A stretch of 19,321 nucleotides of DNA, from NCBI GenBank assembly GCA_964058805.1, contig CAXKVV010000769.1, forward strand, positions 1 to 19,321, given 5' to 3'. The stretch is from Schoenoplectus triqueter. Lineage: Eukaryota > Streptophyta > Magnoliopsida > Poales > Cyperaceae. The translations under genes and the position numbers were made by a program. How positions within the stretch are numbered: the first letter of the stretch is position 1; the number at the start of each line of letters is the position of its first letter. Below, in pieces: positions 11,101-19,321 of the stretch. The notes under the pieces are model-generated. The model saw only the letters and a program-made list of their open reading frames with translations. It did not search any database and was not told the DNA's origin.

Positions 11101-11218
11101 TTATTTATTCTATATTTAATTTATTTTATTCATTTAGCCTTTCGTACACACGACTCATCGTGCGTACGTGGCGGGATTAATCACCCCTAATCCGATTTAA
11201 TTTTTCTAGGGTTTGACA

Positions 11219-12040
11219 ATAATGCACGCAAAATTTTCTAATAAAAAAATATATAACAAAAATATTTCGAATATGTATCTGAATAAAATCTTATAATATC
11301 GGATCAGATGTCTTCGGATAATATCAAATATTAATGAATAATAGATAAACGGTCGGATACAGATAAGTAATAGTTAAAATCGTATTTTTATCCATTAAAA
11401 TTCTTTAGATACAAATATAAATATCTTCAAATATAGATACAAACATGAATCAAATAATTTTTATTATTTTTTAGTTCACAAATAAAATCAGATATTTTTA
11501 AAATCCGTTAACACCCGTAGAATAAAAACAGAAAAGATGTAACCTGCAAGCAGTTAATTTTGCAGATAAATTTATTGATCGGAAAAAGCGATCAGTCAAT
11601 GGAGTAATTTAATTGTGTATTCGGTCAATTGAATGTTTTTTTAATAATTTCTGCTCGTCTTCTCCGTCAACCCAGAAAAATGTTGAGCAAATTATAAATT
11701 ATTTTGGCACCTTCATCATTTAAGTGCCAACTGTGAAAGTACCATGGATTACAGTCCATTTATATAGTTTTATACCCTTTTCACACCATTCAACCTTGCG
11801 AAAAATTTATTGCAAACATTATCCTTGTTTAGAATTATAGTTTTAAAAATTCAGGAAAAAAATATAAAAAAATGAAGATATATCTGAGCAGTTTCTGAGC
11901 TGAATATTAGCACCATGGTAAATATTGAGGAAGCACCACAGCTTCTGTTGAATCTATCAGGGTAGAGCCACTAATCACTCCAAACTATAGCTTTGACTAG
12001 CATCCTTACAGTTCCTAATTTTAACACAACTTTTTAGAAT
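11219..12040. other. AT-rich spacer and 3' flank of the DUF760 gene
   Basis: No gene seen. The part from about 11700 to 12040 is probably the 3' UTR of the minus-strand gene. The first 300 bases hold repeated CGGATA/AATATC words typical of worn repeats. Confidence 0.4.
11806..11811 (-). promoter_or_regulatory. Possible poly(A) signal of the DUF760 gene
   Basis: AATAAA on the minus strand, about 230 bases past the TGA stop. Other AT-rich signals are possible. Confidence 0.35.
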
Positions 12041-14916
12041 TCAAATATTTTCTCCAGGGGGGAGCTCGGCAAGTTTCGGAGAAGCACCAAGAACTCTCTC
12101 CATGTCAAAACGCACTTCTATGTTACGGATGCTATAACCGACCACCATTAACCAATATAGTAGGTTTCCCAACTCAGGTGCACTTGATTCAGTCACAGTT
12201 GTCTGAAAAAAAAAATGGCACATCTATGTTAAATCAGCAATAAGGGCAGTGAAAAATTACCGAAGTTCAATGACTAAACATGAATAAACATCGAACTTTC
12301 AGTGACATGTCAGAAATTTCAAAGTTCAGTGACTAAATACGGATAAATGAAAGTTCAGTGACTAAATATGAATAAACATCGAAGTTCAGTGACTTGTTAC
12401 AAGATTAACCCAACAAAATAATATCAGTTGTCAAAAATAATGGGATCTGATACGAAGAATGCAACCTTCATTTTGGTTGGATCTGATACAGCCAAAAGAC
12501 GTTTTATGAATGTATTCATGGCAAACACAACATCTTCTCCAGCACTACTAGTCAGTTCCTACAATAACAAAACAAACTTTAAAAAATTATCTTTCAATTT
12601 CTTTCAGCAATTGATGCCTAATTGCTGTCAAGCATAAAAAGACAACAGCAATGCCACTGAAACATGCTGGTACCAGTATCAATTTCATACGCTTAAGTAC
12701 AGGAAGAACAAAAAAGGAATGCAATTATATGGGAATGCGAAGCTGTATGTTTCCAATCAAAACATACATTCTGGTAATAATTTAAATTCAGTTTCTTTTT
12801 ATTTAAATGAATGGTGAAACAAATTTAAAGCGAGAAAACCTTCAAATTTTGAGGTTCAAGGGATTTCAAGTAATCCAAAATTGGATTGGACCTGCTTGTA
12901 GATTTCCTTGCCACCTGGTGGTTCAATTCCTCTATTTCAGCTTCAAGTAGTTCAATATATTTTATAGCATCTATTTTCTCTGGACCTGTAACATTATTCC
13001 ACCTAATAACTTCTCCTGTCACTTTCTTTTGAGTCCCAGGTGCATAATCTGGAAGATCCTATGAAATGAAAGAAAAGATTGATTATATTGTGCTCAGTAA
13101 AATCCTCTAACACTGAAAGCTATTCAAGATACTCTACCATTCTGTGGAGCACGGTAAGTTTTACTTGGTTCTAAGATTTATTTCATTGACAACAAAAACC
13201 TCTGCATTGTGGCACACTAATAATATCCATGTAAAAATTGTCATTACCAAACAAATTTACTTTAAGAGAAAAAAGTTTTCTACCATAAGAAGACTTCATT
13301 GAATTAAAACAACATCATAGAGATAAAACTACCTTCTTCTCTGTTGGTTCAGGGAGAGCAATCTGCTCCAAGCTCTGTTGCAACTCAATTCGGTATTGTG
13401 CATTTCTGAACATGTATCCCGTCATCAGAACACTGTACATAAGTTGAGCCAGGTTCTCTGCAACCTTTACCAATTATAAAAAATTTAAAAAACGAACAAA
13501 ATGTATATTTATTTCAACATAAAATTGACAGAGTTCAGAAATTACAGTGCTAACAGTAACAGCAAAAAACTGGGGTGGAAGAGAGCCAATCATGTTTGAT
13601 ACAGTTTGGCGCATTGCATCAACAACCTAATATTGTGCCAAAATAGAAAATGGATCATACTTGAAGATGGAGTACGGAACACAAGATTGGTGTTAAGTAG
13701 CACAGGCAAAGGATTATGATAACTTGCCTGAGGTGGTGCTCTCTTTAAAAATAGCTCCATAAATTCGGGTTTCACATTTTTGACATATTCCAAAAGAATA
13801 TCTCTTCTGCTTTTTGGCTGACAAAAGAGAAGAAATACTTCAAAAAACAAAGAAGAAAAATACTTTCATATTTGCAGCTGCTGACCTCATCAACCTTCTT
13901 GAAACACAATATAGGGTTCATATCCAAGATGATAGTTTAAAATAGAACTTTCTTCAAAACTGACCAAGATTTCTCGAACACATTTTTTCAGTGCCTCAAA
14001 ACCATTCAGTCCCTTTTCATTTTTATTTTGTAGTAAATTACAAAGATGTTTTTGGGGAATGACCCACTTCCTGATTTTGGTATGCTGGGGTTGCACAACC
14101 TTCATTTTTTTCCCTGGAAACTTTCTTTTAGCAGTAGGAAAATTTCATGTTTGGAATCAGTGAACTGCCTATTTCTTTCTTAACTTATATTCCCAAAATC
14201 ACATAAATTGGAACCCTTTTTCCATAAAAGAATGGCCTTTCACATTGTATCTGGGCAGTACTATTTTAAGGCCAGGCCAAAATCATTACCGTCTATCACG
14301 TTCAAGAACCTGAGGAAATTAAGGCAATTAAAATTTGAGTACCAGATTTTGAATATGGAAATTAATAATTTCATTTAAGAATAGTGATTTGAACCAGTAA
14401 TCATTCCATACATAATTATTATTATTATTCATTTGCAAAACCATTACCAAAGAAAAAAAGTCTCACTCACCTTATTGACCAACAAGATAGTTTCTTACTA
14501 GATCCAAAAGTCCAGAACTAAATCATTGGAAGATTGTGACTAAAAGATACAACAGGGACAAAAATAGGAGACACGAAAAACAATTCGGTCAAATTGTGGT
14601 ACTGATAAACCGTCTACCCACCAGTATTACTATTCCACAAACGACAAATGTTCTTTGTTCAGGTAAAAGAAGAAAAAAGATAACATGATTATACCAATTT
14701 GCTACTGGATGATGAATTGGAGTCAGGGCTGGAGGTAGCCCCATTCGAGTCTGGGGCTTCAGCCCGAATAATCCTCAACCTACACCTGCCATTAACGCTC
14801 TTTTTCCCCAACGAGAGAGCGAGAGGCGCAGGTACCAAGCGCGAGAAGTTGAGAAATGGCGAGCGGGATAGAGCACCTGCTGCCAGGAGCAGCTTCACTG
14901 AAAACACCGACGACAT
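12041..14916 (-). CDS. Plastid-targeted DUF760 protein, nine exons, with apparent frameshift
   Basis: This resembles Arabidopsis At1g32160-type DUF760 proteins, whose biochemical role is not known. Exons, read on the minus strand, are 14916-14695, 14309-14290 (20 nt), 14124-13886, 13817-13728, 13626-13546, 13464-13333, 13058-12840, 12558-12466 and 12202-12041 (TGA). The N-terminus looks like a chloroplast transit peptide (Ser/Leu/Ala/Arg-rich, then IIRAEA). Conserved blocks follow: SRRDILLEYVKNVKPEFMEL, MRQTVSNMIGSLPPQFFAV, ENLAQLMYSVLMTGYMFRN, AIKYIELLEAEIEELN, ELTSSAGEDVVFAMNTF, LLYWLMVVGYSIRNIEVRFD. All junctions after exon 3 keep phase 0. Exon 3 carries one base too many for the canonical junction, so the literal product stops at about residue 158 instead of about 418. 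The start is ATG 14916; an in-frame TTG upstream was not used. Intron 4 has a GC donor. The family is clear; the micro-exon and whether the gene is intact are less so. Confidence 0.85.
12262..12396. repeat. Degenerate repeat inside the last DUF760 intron
   Basis: AAGTTCA(A/G)TGACTAAA recurs near 12263, 12322, 12350 and 12381 (the last without its 3' part), with TGAATAAACATCGAA after two of them. The spacing varies, so it is a worn tandem array. Such AGTTCAGTGAC words are common in dispersed plant repeats. It lies wholly within the intron and does not touch the splice sites. Confidence 0.65.
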
Positions 14917-15134
14917 GTGGGAAAAAGAAAGATATAAACAACAACTCAATCAGTCGGAAGAAGAGACTTCTCTCCAACTCTCGACCAATTTGAGCAGCGA
15001 TAGTGTGCTTTGTTGCTCTCACTCTTCTCCGACTGAAATCGCCGTTGAAGGGGGATGCTTCAATGGGAGTTTGGGAATCTCTCCGCCTCTCCGGCCACAA
15101 GTTATCCTTTAATTTTGATTTATTTATTGGACCC

Positions 15135-15156
15135 AACCGAACCGAACCGAACCGAA
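15135..15156. repeat. (AACCG)n pentamer repeat
   Basis: About four and a half AACCG units, followed by CCGG-rich words up to about 15215, roughly 220 bases upstream of the DUF760 start. Part of the probable promoter or leader of that gene. Confidence 0.8.
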
Positions 15157-15159
15157 TCC

Positions 15160-15842
15160 AATCCGGGCTTAAGGCCTCTTAGTCTGAACCGGTCCGGCCC
15201 GAATGTGAGTAATGAGGTTGCTGTAAGTTCTAGGCCCAAATCAAATCAATAGGCTTAATTCACGTGTAGAGTAATTATTCAAAATTTTTTTGACCGTTGG
15301 ATTTGAATTGCAGGCAGACAGTCACAATAGAAATGTCTTAGATTCACAAGACTAACAATTATTGCACGATAAAGTGCTGCAGACGATATAAATTCATCCG
15401 TAGTATCGAAATATGCTCCAATAAAAAAACATAATTATTAATAACGAAGAATTATAACTTAGCTCAACAACATTTTGAAAAATAGATTTATTTTTAAAAT
15501 TCAAAAAAAAAAAATAAGATAGCAAAAATAAAATTTGAGGGTAATAAATACATATTTTTGCATCCAATAATACTTAGCAACTAACCCTCGCTTTACTCAT
15601 GTCCGGTACATGAATTTCTATTCAAATTCTTCGTTGACGTAAACTATTGATCCGAATATCTAAAGTTTTTATTATTTTGAGATTTAAAAAGATTGGAAAT
15701 GTTTCATCTCATTTTATTTTTCATTTCTGAGCTGAAAACCCTCCTTTTCCTTTCTTTAAGTGAAAAAACAGCCACGTAGACATACAGTCAATTAATTGGA
15801 CTGTAAAATCACCAACAATTACTTTTCTTCATTCCTCAGTAG
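15160..15842. other. Intergenic upstream of the DUF760 gene
   Basis: CG-rich to about 15250, then AT-rich. No TATA box I would rely on and no gene. A C/T-rich stretch at about 15815-15839 leads into the exon-like block at 15843. Confidence 0.4.
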
Positions 15843-16118
15843 AATGCCCTAAGCATGACACAAACATCCAGTTGCCATTCCGTGGAGGCTTCAAGGCACA
15901 AAATTTACCTCTTTCAGAGTCTTTTGCGTGGACTTGACAAAGTTGAGAAAGAATGGAATGAAGAAATTAATTGCAAATTCTTCCAAAATAATTCTTGTCT
16001 GCCACTGAAAGTCTTTCCTCTTTCTAGGAAGGGACCACCACTCTTGCAGTCAAAACCTGACCTTTACTGGAAGAACCAATTACAAAACGCTGTAAAAAAA
16101 GGAAGCAGAGGTAGAAAG
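15843..16118 (+). other. Unrecognised exon-like open block, 92 codons
   Basis: A C/T-rich tract ends in CAGTAG, and an open frame then runs 276 bases in phase 0 to AAG before a GTATAT donor-like site. It contains an ATG at 15855. The translation is of ordinary composition, with words such as LLRGLDKVEKEWNEEINCKF and KPDLYWKNQLQNAVKKG. I do not recognise the protein. No neighbouring exon was found on either side. If the acceptor is CAG instead of TAG, the frame opens with a stop. It could be a captured gene fragment, a pseudogene remnant or chance. Confidence 0.3.
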
Positions 16119-16280
16119 GTATATATAGCTTTTTTTTCTGAATGGTATATATAGCTTTTTTTCCTACTCAACAAAATTGACATCGGAAAAAAGAAGAAGA
16201 AAATTCTCTGAATGGACTGATAACTAATAAAGTTGTTACATGTTCTTAACAGAAAGAAAGGTATATATAGCTTTTTTTTC
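16119..16280. repeat. Three copies of GGTATATATAGC plus T-run
   Basis: GGTATATATAGC followed by seven or eight T's occurs at 16119-16137, 16144-16161 and 16260-16279. The first copy begins at the donor-like site of the exon-like block. They may be slippage or insertion products; they also read as TATA-like. Confidence 0.85.
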
Positions 16281-16547
16281 TTTTTCTTTCTTCTAATTTC
16301 TAAGTAGGAATAAAATAAAATTAATTGTTTAAGGCACCGATCTGATGTTTGGTCCAGTGACAAAGATAAGACTTTCGTAAAATTTTGATGAAAAATTCAT
16401 TATAAATTTTAAAGAAATGGAGTAACTTATACTTCTTTACTTTGGAAATTCAAATGTCAAAATTCAAACATCGGACTATATATGATTGCATGGACTTTCA
16501 AATTTTGTACGGTGTCAGTCTAGATGAACTGAGCCTACTGCCTACAC

Positions 16548-16715
16548 GGAACCAGATCAGCTGTCGCGCGGCACCGTGCAGCGCAGCACGGTGTCCGTTC
16601 GATCACTTTGAGATTCGTGCTAACTCAAATCTCAAAACACTAACTCGAATTTCGAAGTGATCGAACGGACACCGTGCTGTGCTGCACGGTGCCGCGCGAC
16701 AGCGGATCCGCTTCC
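16548..16715. mobile_element. Mutator-like hairpin MITE with 10-bp target duplication
   Basis: Arms 16561-16617 and 16646-16702 are inverted copies matching at 54 of 57 positions, with 28 bases between. Less exact pairing extends to the ends (GGAACCAGATCAG against GGAAGCGGATCCG, 10 of 13). The flanks CTGCCTACAC (16538-16547) and CTACCTACAC (16716-16725) match at 9 of 10, the direct-repeat length made by Mutator-type transposases. The arms are far richer in GC than the surroundings. Non-coding; a transcript would fold into a long hairpin. Confidence 0.85.
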
Positions 16716-16949
16716 CTACCTACACATACCACAAATAAACTGTAGAGGAATAAAAAATTCTGAAGTTTGAACCAGTTAAGACTCAAGAAGAGGAAGAGGA
16801 TCAATGCAAGTGGGCTGAATGCCAGTACTGGCCCAGTGCCACACAATAGTATGCACTCTTCTCGACTGGGACCATGACATCATATATACTACATACAACA
16901 AGTCAATATAACTATGTATAAACGAATTTTTATTTGTTGCCATATTTGT

Positions 16950-17585
16950 GATGGTAGGGCAATGTTATGGGGTCCATGACAGATGGGATCCACTAAATAA
17001 AAAAATAAAAACATCTCTCTATTAGTCAGTGGCAGATCCACAGTAGCCCAGGGGGGCAGCGGCCTCCCCCTGGATTTTGAAAAACAGTGCTTTTCGATAA
17101 TATTTTCGGTAGTTTGCCTCCCCTTAAAATTTTTTTTGCCTCCCTGGATTGTCTGATTAATTTTATTGAGAAAAAAATATTTAATATCATGTATAATAAA
17201 ATAATTATGCAAAGATATCAAAAATATAAAGTTTTATAGACGAAAATTTTCTTCATCAACTTGATTATCTATTACTTTGAGCTTTATTTTATTGTTATTT
17301 TTAATATATAAAATGTTATTATTCTAATAAATTTTTTATTAGATAAGAATATATATTAAATTATTATTATTTTATTTAGTATCCGATTAGTTAATGGATT
17401 TAAATCCGATAAACTATTACAATCCGATATTACCCCCGACTAAAATCCTGCATCCGCCCATGGGTGAGATCCACTAAATAAAAAATATAAATATTCCATT
17501 ATTAGTTAAATCTAAGCCGTATAAATTAAATAGGACTGTTCAAAAACTATGACAGGACTCCGTCATTGTATTGCCTATGACAGCA
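16950..17585. mobile_element. Larger worn element interrupted by another (composite)
   Basis: The left end at about 16952-16985 (TAGGGCAAT, ATGGGGTCC) pairs imperfectly with the inverse of about 17545-17580 (ATAGGCAAT, GACGGAGTCC). Inside, GGGATCCACTAAATAAAA and the following words to TTAGT occur at 16985-17026 and again at 17465-17505, on both sides of the inner element. Boundaries are approximate. Confidence 0.4.
17027..17462. mobile_element. Inner short element, CAGTGGCAGATCC / GCATCCGCCCATG ends
   Basis: The ends are an imperfect inverted pair (9 of 13). The inside has a G-run and C-run near 17050-17070 and is otherwise AT-rich. Similar ends occur in the element at 8292-8662. It sits between the two 40-bp direct repeats of the outer element. 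Confidence 0.45.
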
Positions 17586-17671
17586 GATTTTGATCCATGT
17601 ACAGACTACTATACTAAAATTAAATGGGCTTATATTGGATGGTCCATACGCAATTGCAGTTTGAAATTTTC

Positions 17672-17792
17672 ATAGAAAGTAAGACGTTCCTAAAATTTGA
17701 AAGTATTTTTCATTTGATAAAAGCACTAAGAAGGCATGCAAACTATTTAATAGAAAGTAAGACGTTTGATAGAAAGTAAGACGTTCCTAAAA
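17672..17792. repeat. Three copies of ATAGAAAGTAAGACGTT
   Basis: Copies start at 17672, 17750 and 17769; the first and third continue into CCTAAAA. The last two are adjacent. Non-coding. Confidence 0.9.
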
Positions 17793-18335
17793 ATATTAAA
17801 AAAAAATTAAAAAATATATAAAATTTGATCTACATTTTGATATTCATATAAAAATTATTTTATTTAGTACTAACTATTTAAATTTTAAAAATAAAAAATT
17901 GATTCATAATATGAAAACGATCCATACTATGTATACCATAGTCAACTCTTATATATATCAACTAAGCTTGTTATCGAGTCATATATAGAACATAATTTAA
18001 ATGTTGACGGCGTTAAATAATGTTATAATTGTCATTCTCAATCAACTGGGTTGATCAATATGTACAAATAGGTGTCCCGTGTCTAGGAGACGTGTTACCG
18101 GTCGGCCACGCAAAAATCCTCATGGATTCGCTCGATAGGGATACCTTTCTACATGATCTTCCCATTCAAAAAGTGTCTAATCTTTTTGATGTTTTTATTC
18201 TCAGAAAATATTTGCCGATTCTTTTTAATTAATCAGTTAATTAATTATAATTAAAGATCTAGAAAAATGATAAGCCAAAATTTTTGGAAAAAAGAAGAAG
18301 CCGGTATTCAATTCCACGGCCATAATAACACATCT
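17793..18335. other. Intergenic, no gene recognised
   Basis: AT-rich apart from about 18050-18180, which is more balanced and open in one frame (18030-18232) without an ATG or any recognisable protein. Confidence 0.4.
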
Positions 18336-18815
18336 CGAAAGGGGTGTCAATGGACCGGGTCGGGTCGGATCCGGATCGGGTCACATTATTTTATTATTTT
18401 TTGATCCGATTCAAATCCGACCCATTTAATTTCGGATCAAAATTTTTTGATTCATACCTAACCCAACTGGATCACGGGTCGTCCCGACCCGACCCGTGTA
18501 AAATAATTAAATATTTATTAATTTTTTATATAATTTTAAATAATTAAATATTAATTAATTTATAGTTAATCTTAATTAGTATATAATTAGTGTATATTTA
18601 AATTTTAATTAGTGTTAAATCATAAAATTACTTTAAAAACATAATTAATCGGATTGGGTTGGGTTGATCCGAACCCGACCCAGCCCGATTCAGACCAAAA
18701 AAATTAAATCCATATTCGACCAATTTATTTTCAAGACATGTTAGATCGAATCAGATTCAAATCGAATCAAATTAACCCATAAAGTCGGATCAAAAATTGA
18801 CACTCCTACCTTTCG
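18336..18815. mobile_element. 480-bp non-autonomous element with GTGTCAAT ends
   Basis: The left end CGAAAGGGGTGTCAATGG is matched in inverse by the right end ATTGACACTCCTACCTTTCG, with small gaps. Both halves carry facing GGGTCGG/CCCGACCC and GGATC words (18353-18380 against 18480-18500; 18655-18690). The AGGGGTGTCAA type of end is familiar from hAT-like plant repeats. No clear 8-bp target duplication is seen. The short open frame inside is a product of the repeat words. Confidence 0.65.
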
Positions 18816-19321
18816 GCATAATTGTTTAGAATAATTTACTTTGTACTGGGAAGAAATTGTACTTCAGTGTGTCCGTGAAATAAACTGCGGCTCAAATTTA
18901 GGGATGAAAAAAATGAATAGTCTTTAATAAAATATTATTTTTTAAAATAAATATGTTGCATTAGAAATTAATATATAGGATGGAAAAATAAATCCGACCA
19001 TACTATTTCAGAATATTCCCCTCCGATTTTCTTACATCTTTAATTAGAATTAATTAATTGATTAATTAAAAAAAATCAGAAATATGTGTCCTCCAGTATT
19101 CTTTCATATTACATTTTTGTTTACGTGTTATGTTATTTAATAATTAAAGGTACTGATCTTGCAAGAGCCACGAGTTCCACAAGAGAAACACATAATTTCT
19201 GACGCCTCACCATTTGATACACACTTTGCACGTTGAATTATTTGATGTTGCTTAATTGCATCTCGACAAAATTTGAAAAAAAAACACATTATTTCTCTAG
19301 ATTTTATTTTAGCCGAAATTT
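18816..19321. other. Intergenic to the window end, no gene seen
   Basis: AT-rich, with ATTAATTAATTGATTAATTAA-like words near 19045-19070. No coding or repeat feature of note. Confidence 0.5.

Larger units (their letters stand above)
9276..11218. mobile_element. Likely solo LTR of a Ty3/gypsy-type retrotransposon
   Basis: The stretch begins TGACACCCCTA and ends TAGGGTTTGACA, imperfect inverted ends of the TG...CA form. Its 1943-bp length, lack of genes, mixed GC-rich blocks (about 9440-9500, 9810-9910, 10320-10500) and internal direct repeats fit a long LTR. Wording such as the GTATATGCACTACACACC block resembles chromovirus (Tekay/Del-like) LTRs as I remember them. No primer-binding site follows and no gag or pol lies on either side, so it is read as a solo LTR. 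The flanks ATTTT and ATAAT do not match, so the insertion may be old or an end may be misplaced. Orientation follows the TG start. Confidence 0.5.

Noticed and set aside
10913..11119. Leu-rich small open frame
   Set aside because: Its tail is the (ATT)n/(GTT)n microsatellite and its start is an arbitrary non-ATG codon inside the LTR-like repeat.
18030..18232. 67-codon open frame starting at TTG
   Set aside because: No ATG, no recognisable domain and no splice context; most likely chance in a short balanced stretch.
18344..18547. Open frame with repeated Asp-Pro and Asp-Arg words
   Set aside because: It is translated GGATCC/GGGTCGG repeat from the 18336-18815 element, not a gene.
1..19321. 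tRNA genes, CRISPR arrays, bacterial-type operons
   Set aside because: I saw no cloverleaf with GGTTCGANTCC arms and no regularly spaced repeats; this is plant nuclear DNA.

Overview
The window is nuclear DNA from a flowering plant. The evidence is GT-AG introns in AT-rich sequence, a chloroplast-type transit peptide, a starch branching enzyme, and long AT-rich intergenic stretches holding miniature inverted-repeat elements and an LTR remnant. The ELC-like gene is markedly GC-rich in its 5' half and AT-rich towards its 3' end. Such gradients are common in monocots, but I cannot name a species from this.

Layout. (1) 1-1221, plus strand: the last five exons of a class I (family B) starch branching enzyme gene, which begins outside the window, followed by a poly(A) signal. 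(2) 1394-5027: intergenic, with two related miniature elements (2286-2580 and 3535-3815), GATCC-rich low-complexity DNA, a perfect 35-bp palindrome (3871-3905), a third small element (4291-4427), and an exact 20-bp tandem duplication just upstream of the next gene. (3) 5028-6236, plus strand: an intronless ELC/VPS23 (TSG101-type) ESCRT-I gene. (4) 6237-12040: gene-poor, with two more short elements and a likely solo Ty3/gypsy-type LTR of about 1.94 kb (9276-11218). (5) 12041-14916, minus strand: a nine-exon gene for a plastid-targeted DUF760 protein. My model has a 20-nt micro-exon, one GC-AG intron and an apparent +1 frameshift at the end of exon 3. (6) 15160-19321: intergenic, with one exon-like open block I cannot identify (15843-16118), a 168-bp Mutator-like hairpin element with 10-bp target duplications (16548-16715), a nested pair of elements (about 16950-17585), and a 480-bp element with GTGTCAAT-type termini (18336-18815).

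The three genes are unrelated in function: starch synthesis in the plastid, endosomal sorting in the cytosol, and a plastid protein of unknown role. Nothing suggests a cluster or a dedicated new system. What is unusual lies in the splicing and integrity of the DUF760 gene and in the inverted-repeat elements.
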